DNA from: Clostridia bacterium | GTDB taxonomy: Bacteria; Bacillota; Clostridia; Christensenellales; Aristaeellaceae | NCBI GenBank assembly: GCA_017471125.1 | Contig: JAFUWR010000108.1 | Coordinates: forward strand, 1-11,277 | Direction of reading: 5' to 3' | DNA: 11,277 nucleotides | In this document: piece after piece, positions 1-8,319 of the stretch | How the letters are laid out: every line of letters starts with the position of its first letter | Numbering within the stretch: the first letter of the stretch is position 1 | The notes under the pieces: model-generated | What the model saw: the letters and a program-made list of their open reading frames with translations, nothing else | Database searches by the model: none | Told to the model about the DNA's origin: nothing | Made by a program: the position numbers and the translations under genes

Positions 1-2
1 GC

Positions 3-27
3 TGCCACCTTCCCCTGAAGGGGAGGG
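3..27. repeat. Short palindromic intergenic repeat, copy 1 (partial)
   Basis: These 25 bases match 5543-5567 at 23 of 25 positions. They form a hairpin: CCTTCCCC (8-15), loop TGAA, GGGGAGGG (20-27) with one G-T pair. The window starts here, so the 5' part of the element, which in the second copy includes two more hairpins, may lie outside. The sequence resembles dispersed intergenic repeats I remember from gut Clostridia genomes; that is recollection, not a search result. It has no T-run after the stem and is unlikely to be a terminator itself. Confidence 0.6.
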
Positions 28-45
28 CTTTGATTGAGTATTCAG

Positions 46-75
46 ACCGCGATTCCGTGCGCGAATCGCGGTTTT
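46..75 (+). terminator. Rho-independent terminator of an upstream gene
   Basis: A perfect 10-bp stem, ACCGCGATTC (46-55) with GAATCGCGGT (63-72), closes a 7-base loop and runs directly into TTTT (72-75). This is the classic layout of an intrinsic terminator on the + strand. It would end transcription of a gene left of the window and insulate it from the secD promoter that starts about 50 bases downstream. Confidence 0.75.
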
Positions 76-121
76 ATACGTTAATTTATGTAAAGAACGT
101 CGATCAGGGGGGTTTTGCCCG

Positions 122-150
122 TTGACGATTTCAAATTGGGTGAGTATAAT
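122..150 (+). promoter_or_regulatory. Sigma-A/sigma-70 type promoter for secD-secF
   Basis: TTGACG (122-127) and a perfect TATAAT (145-150) are separated by 17 bp, the optimal spacing. One mismatch to the -35 consensus makes this a strong housekeeping promoter. Transcription should start near 157, giving a leader of about 60 bases before secD. The surroundings are AT-rich compared with the genes, as expected for a promoter. The leader holds a weak 5-bp hairpin (GCTGT 179-183 with ACAGC 188-192) and the GGGAGG ribosome binding site at 201-206. Confidence 0.85.
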
Positions 151-216
151 ATTATGATGTACGATAATGCTTCGAATGGCTGTGTTTACAGCTAACAGCA
201 GGGAGGAACAACCGAC

Positions 217-1467
217 ATGAAGAAGAGTATGATCAAACTGGGGATCGTTGCGCTGCTGATCGTAGTTGTGGCGTTCCTGGCGCTTCACGGCTTGCAGATC
301 GGCAAGTACATCCTCAAGCCCGTGGGCAGCGCCATCAGCCTGGGCCTGGATCTGAAGGGCGGCGTATCCACCGAATACATCGCCACGGATACCAGCATGG
401 ACAACTACGCCGCGCTGCTCGAGGGCACCGTGGGCGCATTGAGGACCCGGTTGACCAACGCGGGCTTCACCGAGGCCACCGTCGCCACCCAGGGCAGCGA
501 CCGCATCCTGGTGGAGATCCCGGACGTGGACGACCCCGAGGAGGTCGCCCGCATCATCGGCACCCCGGCGCACCTGGAGTTCCGCGACCCCGAGGGCAAC
601 GTGGTCATCGAGGGCAAGGACATCCGGCAGGCGCAGGTCCAGTGGACCGACGAGACCCAGACCCTGTGCGGCGTGGGCTTCGTGCTGACCGCTGACGGCG
701 CGCGGGCCTTCTCCGAGGCCACCGGCAAGTTCATCGGCCAGGCCATCTCCATCTACCTGGACGACGAGCTGATCTCCGCGCCCACCGTGCAGACCCAGAT
801 CACCGGCGGGTCCGGCATCATCACCGGCTCCAAGACCGAGTCCACCGAGGAATCCTACAACTGGGCCAACGCCCTGGCGATCCAGATCCAGTCCGGCGCG
901 CTGCCGATGGACATCGCCGAGGTCGAGACCCGCGCCATCTCCGCCACCCTGGGCGTCGAGGCCATCAAGGGCGCGCTGATCGCCGGCGTCATCGGCCTGA
1001 TCCTGATCCTGCTGTTCATGCTGGTCATGTACCGCCTGCCCGGCGTGGCCGCCGACATGGCGCTGCTGATCTACGTGCTGATCGTGTTCTACGCCCTCGC
1101 CATCTCCGGCGCGCAGCTCACCCTGCAGGGCATCGCCGGTATCCTGCTGGGCATCGGCATGGCGGTCGACGCCAACGTGGTCATCTTCGAGCGCTTCCGC
1201 GAGGAGTTGAAGGAGGGCCGCACGCCGCTGAACGCGGTGAAGTACGGCTTCCGCAACGCGGGCCGCGCCGTCGCCGACTCCAACATCACCACCCTGATCG
1301 CCGCCGTCGTGCTGATGATCTTCGGCACCGGCACCATCAAGGGCTTCGCCATCACGCTGACCATTTCCGTCGTGGTGTCCCTGTTCACCGCCGTGGTGGT
1401 CACCCGCAGCCTGCTGATCTTGATCTGCAAGCTCGGCGTCAACAACCGCAGTGCCTACACGCGCTAA
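217..1467 (+). CDS. secD: Protein translocase subunit SecD
   Basis: SecD is the larger half of the SecDF complex, which works with SecYEG and uses the proton gradient to pull exported proteins across the membrane. The 416-residue product has a first membrane helix at about 6-25, then the family motif GLDLKGGV (43-50), an extracytoplasmic P1 region ending in SGALP (226-230), and about five further helices from residue 250 on. The helix-4 signature GMAVDANVVIFERFREE (314-330) keeps Asp318, which corresponds to the essential proton-pathway Asp of E. coli SecD (D519). The length is normal for a Firmicutes SecD not fused to SecF. The ATG at 217 is set by GGGAGG at 201-206, ten bases upstream. secF follows after 16 bases. 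Function is inferred from the family; the identification is very secure. Confidence 0.97.
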   Translation: MKKSMIKLGIVALLIVVVAFLALHGLQIGKYILKPVGSAISLGLDLKGGVSTEYIATDTSMDNYAALLEGTVGALRTRLTNAGFTEATVATQGSDRILVEIPDVDDPEEVARIIGTPAHLEFRDPEGNVVIEGKDIRQAQVQWTDETQTLCGVGFVLTADGARAFSEATGKFIGQAISIYLDDELISAPTVQTQITGGSGIITGSKTESTEESYNWANALAIQIQSGALPMDIAEVETRAISATLGVEAIKGALIAGVIGLILILLFMLVMYRLPGVAADMALLIYVLIVFYALAISGAQLTLQGIAGILLGIGMAVDANVVIFERFREELKEGRTPLNAVKYGFRNAGRAVADSNITTLIAAVVLMIFGTGTIKGFAITLTISVVVSLFTAVVVTRSLLILICKLGVNNRSAYTR

Positions 1468-1483
1468 TGAGGAGGGAACAAGC

Positions 1484-3061
1484 ATGAAAAAGACGTTTAC
1501 CGGAAATACGCGCCTGTTCCTCTGCATCTCGGGCGCGATCATCGCCATCGCCCTGGTCATGCAGATCGTGGGCGTGGGCATGAACATGGGCATCGACTTC
1601 ACCGGCGGCTCCATTTTGAGCTACTCCGTCGGTGAGAACTACGACGTGAACGACGTCATCACCGTCCTGCAGTCCGCGGGCTACAACGACCAGCCCACCA
1701 AGGCCGCGCCGTCCGCCGCGTCCGTCGCGCTGCAGGCCGAGCTGGCCGCGGCCGCCGCCGAGGCGACCGAGGAAGTTGCGGAAGCTGCCAAGGAAGTGGC
1801 CGATGCCGCCGAGGAAGCTGCTGAGGAGACCGCCGAGGCTGTCGAGGAAGCTGCTGAGGAAACCACCGAGGAAGCTACCGAGGAGACCGCCGAGGAAGCC
1901 GTCGAGGAGACCACCGAGGAAGCGGCCTTCACCCCGATGCTGAACCTGGACAAGTCCGGCATCGCCGCCGACGGCCTGACCGACCTGCAGATCCGCTTGA
2001 AGCTGGCCGACGCCACCGCGGGCATGGAGGAGACGATCGTCAACGCCGTGAAGGGCGTGGTGTCCGGGGCCGAGGAGACCAGCTACCGCAACGCCACCAA
2101 CCTGGAGATCAGCAACCTGGGCTATGACCTGACGTATGCCGGCGGCAACATCGTGGAGTTCAAGATGGGCGCCGACTACGACAAGGCCGCCGTCGAGACC
2201 GCCGTCAAGGACGCCCTCGAGGCCGGCGGGTACAGCCTGACCGCCATCCAGTTCGTGAAGTACGACGCCGAGGCAGAGGCCGCTGCCCTGGCGGAAGCGG
2301 AAGCCGCCGCCGAAGCGGAAGTCGCCGAGGACGCCGAGGAAGCCGCCGAAGAGGTGGCCGAGGAGGCCGTCGAGGAGGAGGCCGAGGCTGAGGAGACCGG
2401 CACCGACCTGCGCATCCTCATCAACATGGACGACGTGACCAGCCAGGTGCGCTCCATCCTCGAGCGCGAGATGACCGCGAAGTACCCGAACTTCCGCTTC
2501 ATCTCCGTCGACCACGTCAGCGCCATCGCGGGCCGCGACCTGCTGTCCAACGCCATCAAGGCGCTGCTGATCGCCTTCGCCTGCATGCTGCTGTACATCG
2601 CCGTGCGCTTTAGCCCGCTGTCCGGCGCGGCCGCGCTGTTCGCGCTGGTGCACGACATCCTCATCATGTGCGCGTTCATGGTGTTCTTCCGCGGCCTGTT
2701 CCAGGTGAACAGCTCCTTCATCGCGGCCATACTGACGATCGTCGGCTATTCCATCAACAACACGATCATCATCTTCGACCGCATCCGTGAGAACCGCAAG
2801 CGCCCCGGCATGAGCCAGATGCCCATGATGGACGTCGTCGAGGTGTCCGTCAGCTCCACGCTGGCCCGTACCATCAACACCACCCTCACCACGCTGATCA
2901 CCCTGGTGTGCCTGTTCATCTTCGGCGTCAGCTCCATCAAGGAGTTCGCGTTCCCGCTGATCGTCGGCATGCTGGCCGGTACCTATTCGTCCGTGCTGCT
3001 CAGCGGCCAGGTGTGGGCCATGTGGGACGCCAAGCTCGCCTCCCGCAAGGCGGCCAAGTGA
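1484..3061 (+). CDS. secF: Protein translocase subunit SecF, with an enlarged ectodomain
   Basis: SecF partners SecD in proton-driven protein export. The ATG at 1484 is preferred over an in-frame GTG at 1451 because GGAGG (1471-1475) lies eight bases before it and the product then starts MKKTFTGNTRLF, just before the first membrane helix (about 8-32). That gives 525 residues, against roughly 300 for typical SecF. Family motifs are GIDFTGGS (36-43), a canonical end of the P1 domain (about 340-356), five C-terminal helices, and GYSINNTIIIFDRIREN (421-437). Two features stand out. Residues 41-219 and 220-356 look like two copies of the P1 domain, each with an Ala/Glu-rich tract (85-148 and 261-304). 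Asn426 stands where E. coli SecF has Asp213, while the partner Arg (Arg462 in LARTINTT) is kept. It is co-transcribed with secD. Confidence 0.96.
   Translation: MKKTFTGNTRLFLCISGAIIAIALVMQIVGVGMNMGIDFTGGSILSYSVGENYDVNDVITVLQSAGYNDQPTKAAPSAASVALQAELAAAAAEATEEVAEAAKEVADAAEEAAEETAEAVEEAAEETTEEATEETAEEAVEETTEEAAFTPMLNLDKSGIAADGLTDLQIRLKLADATAGMEETIVNAVKGVVSGAEETSYRNATNLEISNLGYDLTYAGGNIVEFKMGADYDKAAVETAVKDALEAGGYSLTAIQFVKYDAEAEAAALAEAEAAAEAEVAEDAEEAAEEVAEEAVEEEAEAEETGTDLRILINMDDVTSQVRSILEREMTAKYPNFRFISVDHVSAIAGRDLLSNAIKALLIAFACMLLYIAVRFSPLSGAAALFALVHDILIMCAFMVFFRGLFQVNSSFIAAILTIVGYSINNTIIIFDRIRENRKRPGMSQMPMMDVVEVSVSSTLARTINTTLTTLITLVCLFIFGVSSIKEFAFPLIVGMLAGTYSSVLLSGQVWAMWDAKLASRKAAK
1736..1927 (+). 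repeat. Ala/Glu-rich low-complexity tract 1 in SecF, with 33-bp DNA repeats
   Basis: This encodes SecF residues 85-148: 25 Glu, 24 Ala, one Asp and a single Lys in 64 residues, with Thr and Val making up most of the rest. At the DNA level 1811-1843 and 1844-1876 are imperfect 33-bp (11-codon) repeats that share the exact 17-mer GAGGAAGCTGCTGAGGA (1811-1827, 1844-1860). Further shorter copies of the GAGGAAGC and GAGACC units follow up to 1926. Such repeats can expand or contract by slippage. The peptide should be strongly helical and very acidic, and lies on the outer side of the membrane. Confidence 0.85.
2264..2395 (+). repeat. Ala/Glu-rich low-complexity tract 2 in SecF
   Basis: This encodes SecF residues 261-304: 19 Ala, 19 Glu and 2 Asp in 44 residues and no Lys or Arg. 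It sits in the second P1 copy at the position equivalent to tract 1 in the first copy, between the GGY helix end and the TDL strand. The DNA is a run of GCCGAG- and GAAGC-like codons without a clean long repeat unit. Confidence 0.85.
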
Positions 3062-3067
3062 TATAAT
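3059..3067 (+). promoter_or_regulatory. Candidate extended -10 promoter for recJ
   Basis: TGATATAAT fits the extended -10 consensus TGnTATAAT exactly. Its TGA (3059-3061) is also the stop codon of secF. No -35 hexamer is visible at the right distance (CCTCCC at 3039-3044), which is common for extended -10 promoters. Transcription would begin near 3074, just at the A-rich foot of the following hairpin, leaving a leader of about 54 bases before recJ. Sequence match only. Confidence 0.5.
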
Positions 3068-3075
3068 ACGCGCAA

Positions 3076-3111
3076 AAAATTAGGAATCGACTTATGCCGG
3101 TTCCTAATTTT
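3076..3111 (+). terminator. Long hairpin between secF and recJ: terminator or 5' leader stem-loop
   Basis: AAAATTAGGAA (3076-3086) pairs perfectly with TTCCTAATTTT (3101-3111). Three more pairs inside (TCG 3087-3089 with CGG 3098-3100, one of them T-G) extend the stem to 14 bp and leave an 8-base loop. The A-run before and T-run inside the 3' arm could make it a terminator for secF in one direction and a weaker one in the other. If the -10 element at 3059-3067 is real, the same hairpin would sit at the very 5' end of the recJ mRNA and could protect it or affect ribosome access. Confidence 0.65.
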
Positions 3112-3127
3112 CGTTCGGTGGTGAAGT

Positions 3128-5497
3128 ATGCTTCGTTATATTTTGAGGAATCAGGACCCCACCCCCTTCGACCGGCCGGAGGACATGCCGCTGGCGCTGC
3201 ACGCGCTTTTGGTGGCGCGGGGGATCGGCTCTGCAACGGAGGCCGAGCGGTTCCTGCGGCCGGACGCGCGGAGCCTGCACGACCCGTTCCTTTTGAACGA
3301 CATGCGGGCCGCGGCGGACATGCTGGAGGCCACCATCGGGGCGGGGGAGCCGATCTGCGTCTACGGGGACTACGACGTGGACGGGGTGTGCGCGTCGGCC
3401 ATCATGCTGACCTACCTGCGCGCCCGGGGCGCGAGGGCCGAGGTGTACCTGCCGTCCCGCCACACCGAGGGCTACGGCCTGAACGCCGACGCCATCCGGG
3501 AGATCGCGGGCTGGGCGAAGCTGCTGATGACGGTGGACTGCGGCGTGACCAGCGTGGAGCTGGTGGCGCTGGCGAAGTCGCTGGGGCTCAAGGTCATCGT
3601 CACCGACCACCACCGCCCGGCGGAGGCGCTGCCCGACTGCCCGGTGGTGGACCCGCTGCTGAACGGCTACCCCTTCCCGCACCTGTGCGGCGCGGGGGTG
3701 GCGTGGAAGGTGGTGTGGGCGCTGTCCGGGTCGCCGCCCATGGACCTGGTGGACATCGCAGCGCTGGCGACGGTGGCGGACGTGGTGTCGCTGACCGGGG
3801 AGAACCGGGCCATCGTGGCGATGGGCCTGGAGCGCATCAACAAGGCCCCCCGCGTCGGCGTCGCGGCGCTGATCGACGCGGCGGGCTTGAGCGGCAAGGC
3901 CGTCACGTCCACGGCCATCGCGTTCCAGCTGGCCCCGCGGCTGAACGCAGGTGGGCGGCTGGACACGGCCATGCGGCCGCTGGAGCTCATCATGACCGGG
4001 GACGTGTCCAGGGCCCGGGCGCTGGCCGGGGAGCTGGACGACGAGAACGCCCAGCGGCGGCAGATCGAGCAGCGGCTGCTCGCGGAGGCCGAGGCGCAGT
4101 TGAAGGGCTTCGACTTCATCCACCACCGGGCCATCATACTGGCCGGGGCGGGCTGGAACCCCGGCGTGATCGGGCTGGCGGCGTCGCGGCTGGTGGAGCA
4201 GTACCACTACCCCGTCATACTGCTGTCCGACCAGGGCGACAGGCTGACCGGCTCCTGCCGGAGCATCGAGGGCGTGGACATCCACGCGGCGCTGACCGGC
4301 TGCGCGGACACGCTGATACGCTTCGGCGGGCACAGGCAGGCGGCGGGGCTGACGCTGGCCCCGGAGCGGCTTCATGAATTCATCGACGTCATGGACGCCT
4401 GGCTTCGCGCCAACGTGCCGGGGGACGCCTACGTACCGGCGCTGCCCTACGACACCGAGCTGGACTTCGAGCAGGTGACGCCGGGCCTGATCGCCGCGCT
4501 GGACGGCTTGCAGCCCACGGGCTTCGGCAATCCCGCGCCGGTGTTCCGGGGCGTGGCCGAGGTGGTGGAGGCCCGGGCCGTGGGCGCGGAGGGGGCGCAC
4601 CTCAAGCTGACCCTGTCCCAGAACGGCCACCGGCTCAACGGCATCGCCTTCCGGGAGGGGCGGCGGGCCGAGGCGCTGTCGGAGGCGTCCGGCCCCGTGG
4701 ACGCGCTGTTCGTGCCGAAGCTCAACGAGTACATGGGGCGGGTCTCCGCCCAGCTCGAGGTGCGGGCGCTGTCGGATGGCGACGCGAATACGCGCATCAG
4801 GTCAAAACTTGATGACGAATTGGCGCTACAATGCGATTTCTTAACAGAGATACTTTATAATAAAAAGATAGACCCCTCTGACCGGGGGGCGCTGCCCGCC
4901 ATAGACCTGGACGCGCTGCGGGCGCGGTTCGGGGCGTCGCCCCAGGGCAGTCTCGTCGTGGCCGGCGACCTGGCCGCGGCGGGTCGGGTGGTGAAGGCGG
5001 TGTCCGGGACATGGACGCCGGACCTGTACTTCGGGACCCTGCCCGGGGACCCGCGGGCCTTCAACGCCGTGTGCGTGTGTCCCGTCGATGGGACGCTGCC
5101 GGCGGGGTACGGGCACGTCACCCTCTGCGGCGCGCCGTCGGCGTGGCTGCCCGAGGGCGTCGTGGCCGACCGGCTCCCGGACGACCCCGGCTGGGCCAAG
5201 TGCCTGCCCGACCTGGACGCCATGCGGATCGCCTACAAGGCGCTGCTCGGCCTGTCCCGCCGTCCGCTTCGGTTCCACACGCTTATGCAGCTGGCCCACC
5301 TGGTCGCGGCCACCGCGGGGCTGGACGAGCTGGAGGCGCTCATGTCCGTGATCGCCATCGAGCGGATGGGGCTGTTCATGATCGACATGGATGCCGCCCC
5401 GCCGCGGCTCATTCGGTCGTCGGTCAAAAGGGCCGAGCCGGAGGACTGCCCCGCCTGGCGGGCGATACAGCGGTGGCGGTCGGGGGAGCTCGACTGA
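3128..5497 (+). CDS. recJ: Single-stranded-DNA-specific 5'-3' exonuclease RecJ
   Basis: RecJ degrades single-stranded DNA 5' to 3' in recombination repair and mismatch repair. The 789 residues match the long Firmicutes form (B. subtilis RecJ is of similar length) rather than the shorter E. coli form. DHH-family metal-binding motifs are DYDVDG (81-86), TVDCG with Asp137, and DHH (160-162). Also seen are PRLNAGGR (about 273-280), GWNPGVIGL, and the DHHA1 signature GGHRQAAG (400-407). An OB-fold region from about 445 to 556 contains TGFGNPAP, the usual GxGNP motif. A Firmicutes-type C-terminal domain of less clear role fills about 585-789. The ATG at 3128 is preceded only by a G-rich GGTGGTGAAG, a weak ribosome binding site. 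Codons here favour GGG and CGG more than in secD/secF. An AT-rich patch encodes residues about 557-583. Confidence 0.95.
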   Translation: MLRYILRNQDPTPFDRPEDMPLALHALLVARGIGSATEAERFLRPDARSLHDPFLLNDMRAAADMLEATIGAGEPICVYGDYDVDGVCASAIMLTYLRARGARAEVYLPSRHTEGYGLNADAIREIAGWAKLLMTVDCGVTSVELVALAKSLGLKVIVTDHHRPAEALPDCPVVDPLLNGYPFPHLCGAGVAWKVVWALSGSPPMDLVDIAALATVADVVSLTGENRAIVAMGLERINKAPRVGVAALIDAAGLSGKAVTSTAIAFQLAPRLNAGGRLDTAMRPLELIMTGDVSRARALAGELDDENAQRRQIEQRLLAEAEAQLKGFDFIHHRAIILAGAGWNPGVIGLAASRLVEQYHYPVILLSDQGDRLTGSCRSIEGVDIHAALTGCADTLIRFGGHRQAAGLTLAPERLHEFIDVMDAWLRANVPGDAYVPALPYDTELDFEQVTPGLIAALDGLQPTGFGNPAPVFRGVAEVVEARAVGAEGAHLKLTLSQNGHRLNGIAFREGRRAEALSEASGPVDALFVPKLNEYMGRVSAQLEVRALSDGDANTRIRSKLDDELALQCDFLTEILYNKKIDPSDRGALPAIDLDALRARFGASPQGSLVVAGDLAAAGRVVKAVSGTWTPDLYFGTLPGDPRAFNAVCVCPVDGTLPAGYGHVTLCGAPSAWLPEGVVADRLPDDPGWAKCLPDLDAMRIAYKALLGLSRRPLRFHTLMQLAHLVAATAGLDELEALMSVIAIERMGLFMIDMDAAPPRLIRSSVKRAEPEDCPAWRAIQRWRSGELD

Positions 5498-5500
5498 ACG

Positions 5501-5568
5501 CGCCCTGCGGGCGGCGACCTCATCCGTCACGGCCTATGGCCGTGCCACCTTCCCCTAAAGGGGAAGGC
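5501..5568. repeat. Palindromic intergenic repeat element, copy 2, three hairpins
   Basis: Three hairpins lie in a row in the recJ-rel gap: CGCCC/GGGCG (5501-5513), CACGGCC TAT GGCCGTG (5528-5544) and CCTTCCCC TAAA GGGGAAGG (5548-5567). Positions 5543-5567 match 3-27 at 23 of 25 bases. The ordered hairpins and the dispersed second copy suggest a REP- or MITE-like element. None is followed by a T-run, so it is probably not an ordinary terminator. I see no convincing promoter in the remaining 5569-5611, which holds only the rel ribosome binding site. Confidence 0.65.
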
Positions 5569-5611
5569 AAAACCGCCCCCAACGAGCACAAATAAAAAGG
5601 GAGGATCCGAT

Positions 5612-7810
<2,199 letters not shown>

Positions 7811-7838
7811 ACCCATAGGCATACAGGAGGAGAACGAC

Positions 7839-8288
7839 ATGCGTTGCGTGATACAGCGGGTGACCCGGGCGTCGGTGGACGTGGCGGGGGAGACCGTGGG
7901 CAGCATCGGCGCGGGCTTCATGGTGCTGCTCGGCGCGGAGAACGGTGACGGCGAGGCCGACGCGAAGTACTGCGCGGAGAAGATCGCGGGGCTTCGGGTG
8001 TTCGAGGACGCCGCGGGGAAGCTGAACCTGGCGCTCAAGGACGTGGGCGGCGACGTGCTGCTGGTGAGCCAGTTCACGCTGCTGGCCGACGCCCGCCACG
8101 GCCGCAGGCCCGACTTCTTACAGGCCGCCCGGCCCGAGGTGGCGGAGCCGCTGTGCGAGCGGGTGAAGGCCATGCTGGAGGAGAAGGGGCTGCGCGTGGA
8201 GACCGGCCGCTTCCGCACGGACATGCAGGTGTCCCTCGTCAACGACGGGCCGGTGACCATACTGCTGGACAGCAGGAAAAATTTCTGA
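7839..8288 (+). CDS. dtd: D-aminoacyl-tRNA deacylase
   Basis: Dtd removes D-amino acids (and glycine wrongly attached to tRNA-Ala) from tRNAs, a proofreading step in the cytoplasm. The 149-residue product is full length for the family. It carries the active-site signature SQFTLL (77-82) and the DGPVTILLDS segment (136-145), whose Gly137-Pro138 is the Gly-cisPro motif that excludes L-amino acids. The usual N-terminal start MRCVIQRVTRASV is intact. AGGAGG at 7825-7830 lies eight bases before the ATG. Neighbourhood with rel is common in Firmicutes and supports co-transcription, 28 bases after rel and 31 bases before the next gene. Confidence 0.97.
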   Translation: MRCVIQRVTRASVDVAGETVGSIGAGFMVLLGAENGDGEADAKYCAEKIAGLRVFEDAAGKLNLALKDVGGDVLLVSQFTLLADARHGRRPDFLQAARPEVAEPLCERVKAMLEEKGLRVETGRFRTDMQVSLVNDGPVTILLDSRKNF

Positions 8289-8319
8289 CCGATCACACCC
8301 TGAAACATGGAGGGCACTC

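Larger units (their letters stand above)
1604..2551 (+). repeat. Tandem duplication of the SecF P1 domain (protein-level)
   Basis: The ectodomain appears to consist of two homologous units, residues 41-219 (1604-2140) and 220-356 (2141-2551). The same landmarks occur in the same order. GGSILSYSVGENYD (41-54) matches GGNIVEFKMGADYD (220-233). A helix ends in AGY (65-67) or GGY (248-250). An Ala/Glu tract follows. TDLQIRLKLADAT (166-178) matches TDLRILINMDDVT (307-319). The unit ends in GYDL (213-216) or GRDL (350-353). TDL-to-GxDL spacing is 47 and 43 residues. The second unit keeps the more canonical P1 ending. DNA identity is not obvious, so the duplication is probably old. Homology is inferred by eye. 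Confidence 0.6.

Noticed and set aside
106..121. G-run/TTTT/CCC sequence before the secD promoter as a second terminator or repeat relative
   Set aside because: The possible stem is only three base pairs and the resemblance to the reverse complement of 5566-5580 is too short to mean much.
1451..1483. Upstream in-frame GTG start for secF
   Set aside because: It lies within the secD coding end, whereas the ATG at 1484 has a proper GGAGG eight bases upstream and gives the expected N-terminus.
1439..2653. Long open frame of 404 codons on the - strand opposite secF
   Set aside because: It mirrors the GC-rich third positions and the Ala/Glu tracts, giving a Gly/Leu-rich low-complexity product with no recognisable domain, and it lies across a certain gene.
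3094..4377. Open frame on the + strand beginning in the secF-recJ hairpin loop
   Set aside because: After a few codons it becomes Gly/Ala/Arg-rich shadow sequence overlapping recJ in another frame, and it has no ribosome binding site.
3104..4630. 508-codon open frame on the - strand opposite recJ
   Set aside because: Arg/Gln/Val-rich product without motifs. It is a GC-bias shadow of recJ, whose frame shows all DHH motifs.
4832..4861. TATAAT inside recJ as a promoter
   Set aside because: No recognisable -35 hexamer at 16-18 bp and no TGn before the box. It is kept only as part of the AT-rich island finding.
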